Source: Bacilli bacterium | Lineage (GTDB): Bacteria; Bacillota_I; Bacilli_A; RF39; UBA660 | DNA: 6,936 bases | Assembly: GCA_900772435.1 (NCBI GenBank) | Contig: CAAHEM010000047.1 | Coordinates: 1-6,936, forward strand | Direction: 5' to 3' | In this document: piece by piece, positions 6,801 to 6,936 of the stretch | How the letters are laid out: each line of letters opens with the position of its first letter | Numbering within the stretch: position 1 is the stretch's first letter | Translations under genes and position numbers: made by a program | The notes under the pieces: generated by a model | The model's input: only the letters and a program-made list of their open reading frames with translations | Databases searched by the model: none | What the model was told of the DNA's origin: nothing

Positions 6801-6936
6801 AAATAGCAACACATATAATAGAAGGAAATATAATAAGTGGTGATGCTTTTGAAAGAGCAGCTGATATTACAGGAGATGGAAAGATAAAAATGAATGATGT
6901 TATGAAGTTAGCAACATTTATTATAGATGGAGGAGA
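3824..6936 (+). CDS. LRR/stalk-repeat surface protein with C-terminal dockerin, 3'-truncated
   Basis: The frame is open from ATG 3824 to the window edge: 1037 full codons with no stop in view. Residues 8-26 form a hydrophobic segment after a Lys-rich start (signal peptide or uncleaved anchor; no clear cleavage site). Residues ~53-100 resemble the N-cap that precedes bacterial leucine-rich repeats (DENFYKCVVDAY, then LTDEQLSTITSLYCSNKEI). Residues ~98-143 give about two LRR turns (NVEYIDFGNN, KLESFNFGGN). Residues ~145-446 are beta-rich and unassigned, though ~307-375 look like a degenerate stalk repeat. Residues 447-832 are seven stalk repeats of 53-60 residues. Residues 833-~977 are two pre-dockerin modules. 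From 979 a two-loop dockerin follows (loop Asp at 979 and 1014). Comparison with the paralogue at 1-933 predicts the stop only a few bases beyond the window. The likely role is an extended adhesin or ligand-binding protein held on the wall by cohesin binding. The ligand is unknown and no enzyme signature is seen. Confidence 0.88.
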   Translation, partial: MKKVSKKILISSSLVLLTLVGVTLCIDYALFKPTKINSFIASKIYKTPANKAFTDENFYKCVVDAYNNKNNTSVAYTDNLTDEQLSTITSLYCSNKEIKEINGILKLSNVEYIDFGNNLITEANISSLNKLESFNFGGNDLLDGPKINNKVYLEVDKKYKLKLNLSLPQQFEIEYSDVMNRTLFEKISDNEFNITLSVTYGTEMGIKIKNINTNNYSNVYYWLVGYKINAIDDIILFNDENYIVNPFISPIEYDELNNFTIKHSCEDISINQNIITSTKSTDCKLTIVGPNNIYSFDVNVHSINFDVTQYKIEGLNIFTGYDNTEDKIRPNLILDGAEMIFKAQRDGVNRVIISYNGKEIQEYNIFYLVAENINKFDVQNLYDEKPYVFLINDSINKLLTEKKNYVSGWYKQGSSTYGGPFYFDYDEENQLLKSIPYTIIVFNLNTMYNVNVEEGYIYTGLDNDSETILSNINLNYGEASIEDNKLLIKYDGELIKSFDIVNVSSSKYDISKSYIYTGTNDLSLEDINVTKGKKIVEDSKLKIKYNDNILKEYDLVKISSEKYDLTKEYIFDNEFNVNNITLTNGTKTLKDNKLLIKYSDEVLESYDIVTLSSKTYDLTKDYIFTEEELNLDLINTTNLTKEVINNKLVIKYNNEIFKSIDIVNISSSKYDLSKKYIYTLTEELDLNNINVINGQKSIEDNKLLIKYDGELIKSFDIVKISNEKYDLTKGYIFDNEFNIDNITLTNGTKEVKDNQLLIKYDEDLLQSYDLISISSDKYDLTKDYIYIGTSPFTFDDFKVTKIKWALKDSKLEFKSHNGDLIKEYQVISINFGEYKTYDGLLILPEDITYEELTNNITTNGVTYKIFNGESEVTEGNLSEGMIIKIYYDDEVIDEYEVTNEYLELDESLNIDNEANIIEKLTRNLKLKDFISLINTSGSIEVRNNNNELLSDDSIIGTGSKVKITLSKRTVEYTLSVKGDVTGNGQAKMADVMKIATHIIEGNIISGDAFERAADITGDGKIKMNDVMKLATFIIDGG
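5162..6319 (+). repeat. Seven tandem in-frame stalk repeats (53-60 codons each)
   Basis: The repeats run 5162-5341, 5342-5506, 5507-5665, 5666-5827, 5828-5992, 5993-6151 and 6152-6319. Each opens with a (K/T)YD(L/I)xKxYI(Y/F)-type strand, has a variable turn and an (I/L)TxxNGxK-like element, then a conserved KL(L/K)IKYxxxxxxxxD core and an ISS(S/E) end. The first (60 codons) and last are the most divergent. The regular length and strand pattern suggest small beta-sandwich or beta-rich modules stacked as a rod. I cannot assign a named family. Confidence 0.9.
5342..6313 (+). repeat. Higher-order 486-bp tandem duplication (two sets of three repeats)
   Basis: Repeat starts at 5342, 5507 and 5666 recur at exactly +486 bp (5828, 5993, 6152), and length variants match in pairs: 55/55 and 53/53 codons. 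The second member of each triplet shares a distinctive FDNEFN..NITLTNGTK form not found in the others. This indicates that three repeats were duplicated as one block and have since diverged. Confidence 0.75.
6320..6936 (+). repeat. Long direct repeat, copy 2 (pre-dockerin modules plus dockerin)
   Basis: This is the counterpart of 313-926 (see that entry). Identity is highest in the last ~180 bp. The copy is cut by the window edge at a point corresponding to base 926 of copy 1, just before that gene's final Leu codon and stop. Confidence 0.85.
6758..6936 (+). other. Dockerin type I-like domain, gene 4 (end cut by window)
   Basis: Loops at 6758 (DVTGNGQAKMAD) and 6863 (DITGDGKIKMND) are identical in sequence to those of gene 1, as are the helices after them. 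The inter-loop linker differs (IISGDAFERAAD here, VIEGETFERAAD in gene 1). Identical loops and helices predict the same cohesin partner for both proteins. Confidence 0.8.

Noticed and set aside
1..6936. Alternative genetic code (TGA = Trp) as in mycoplasmas, suggested by the extreme AT content
   Set aside because: No in-frame TGA occurs in any of the four genes and every Trp codon seen is TGG.

Overview
The window is an AT-rich, gene-dense stretch (codons dominated by A/T, strong AGGAGG-type ribosome binding sites) in which all four genes lie on the + strand. All six tryptophans I found are TGG, and the stops used are TAA, TAA and TAG, so the standard bacterial code fits. The style (LRR surface protein, NPKTG sorting signal, class B sortase, very low GC) suggests an uncultured low-GC Bacillota from an animal gut, perhaps an RF39- or Erysipelotrichales-like Bacilli lineage. 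The taxonomy is inference.

Layout: (1) positions 1-933, the C-terminal 310 residues of a surface protein whose start lies outside the window: two ~55-residue stalk repeats, two related pre-dockerin modules and a two-loop type I-like dockerin; (2) 933-2210, a secreted cohesin-like protein with two cadherin-like beta-sandwich regions and an NPKTG cell-wall sorting signal, overlapping gene 1 by one base (TAATG); (3) 2228-3811, a class B sortase with an unusual ~265-residue N-terminal cytoplasmic extension; (4) 3824-6936, a second, much longer dockerin protein running off the right edge. It has a signal/anchor segment, an LRR head, a beta-rich middle, at least seven tandem stalk repeats, then the same pre-dockerin modules and dockerin as gene 1. 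This last gene is 1037 codons long in the window.

The genes look like one transcription unit: junctions are -1, 17 and 12 bp, with no room for promoters or terminators. Together they suggest a self-contained surface display system. The sortase would attach the cohesin protein to peptidoglycan through NPKTG, and the cohesin would then capture the dockerin-tipped LRR/stalk proteins non-covalently. This resembles sortase-anchored cohesins of cellulosome bacteria, but the passengers look like adhesins, with no enzyme domain visible. The domain calls come from reading the sequence; the assembly model is inference.

The two dockerin genes are paralogues (about 87% identical by hand count over the shared C-terminal ~205 residues) that differ in stalk repeat number. 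Gene 4 contains a 486-bp higher-order duplication of three repeats. No RNA gene, transposon, CRISPR array, promoter or terminator is visible, and there is no gene-free stretch longer than 17 bp.
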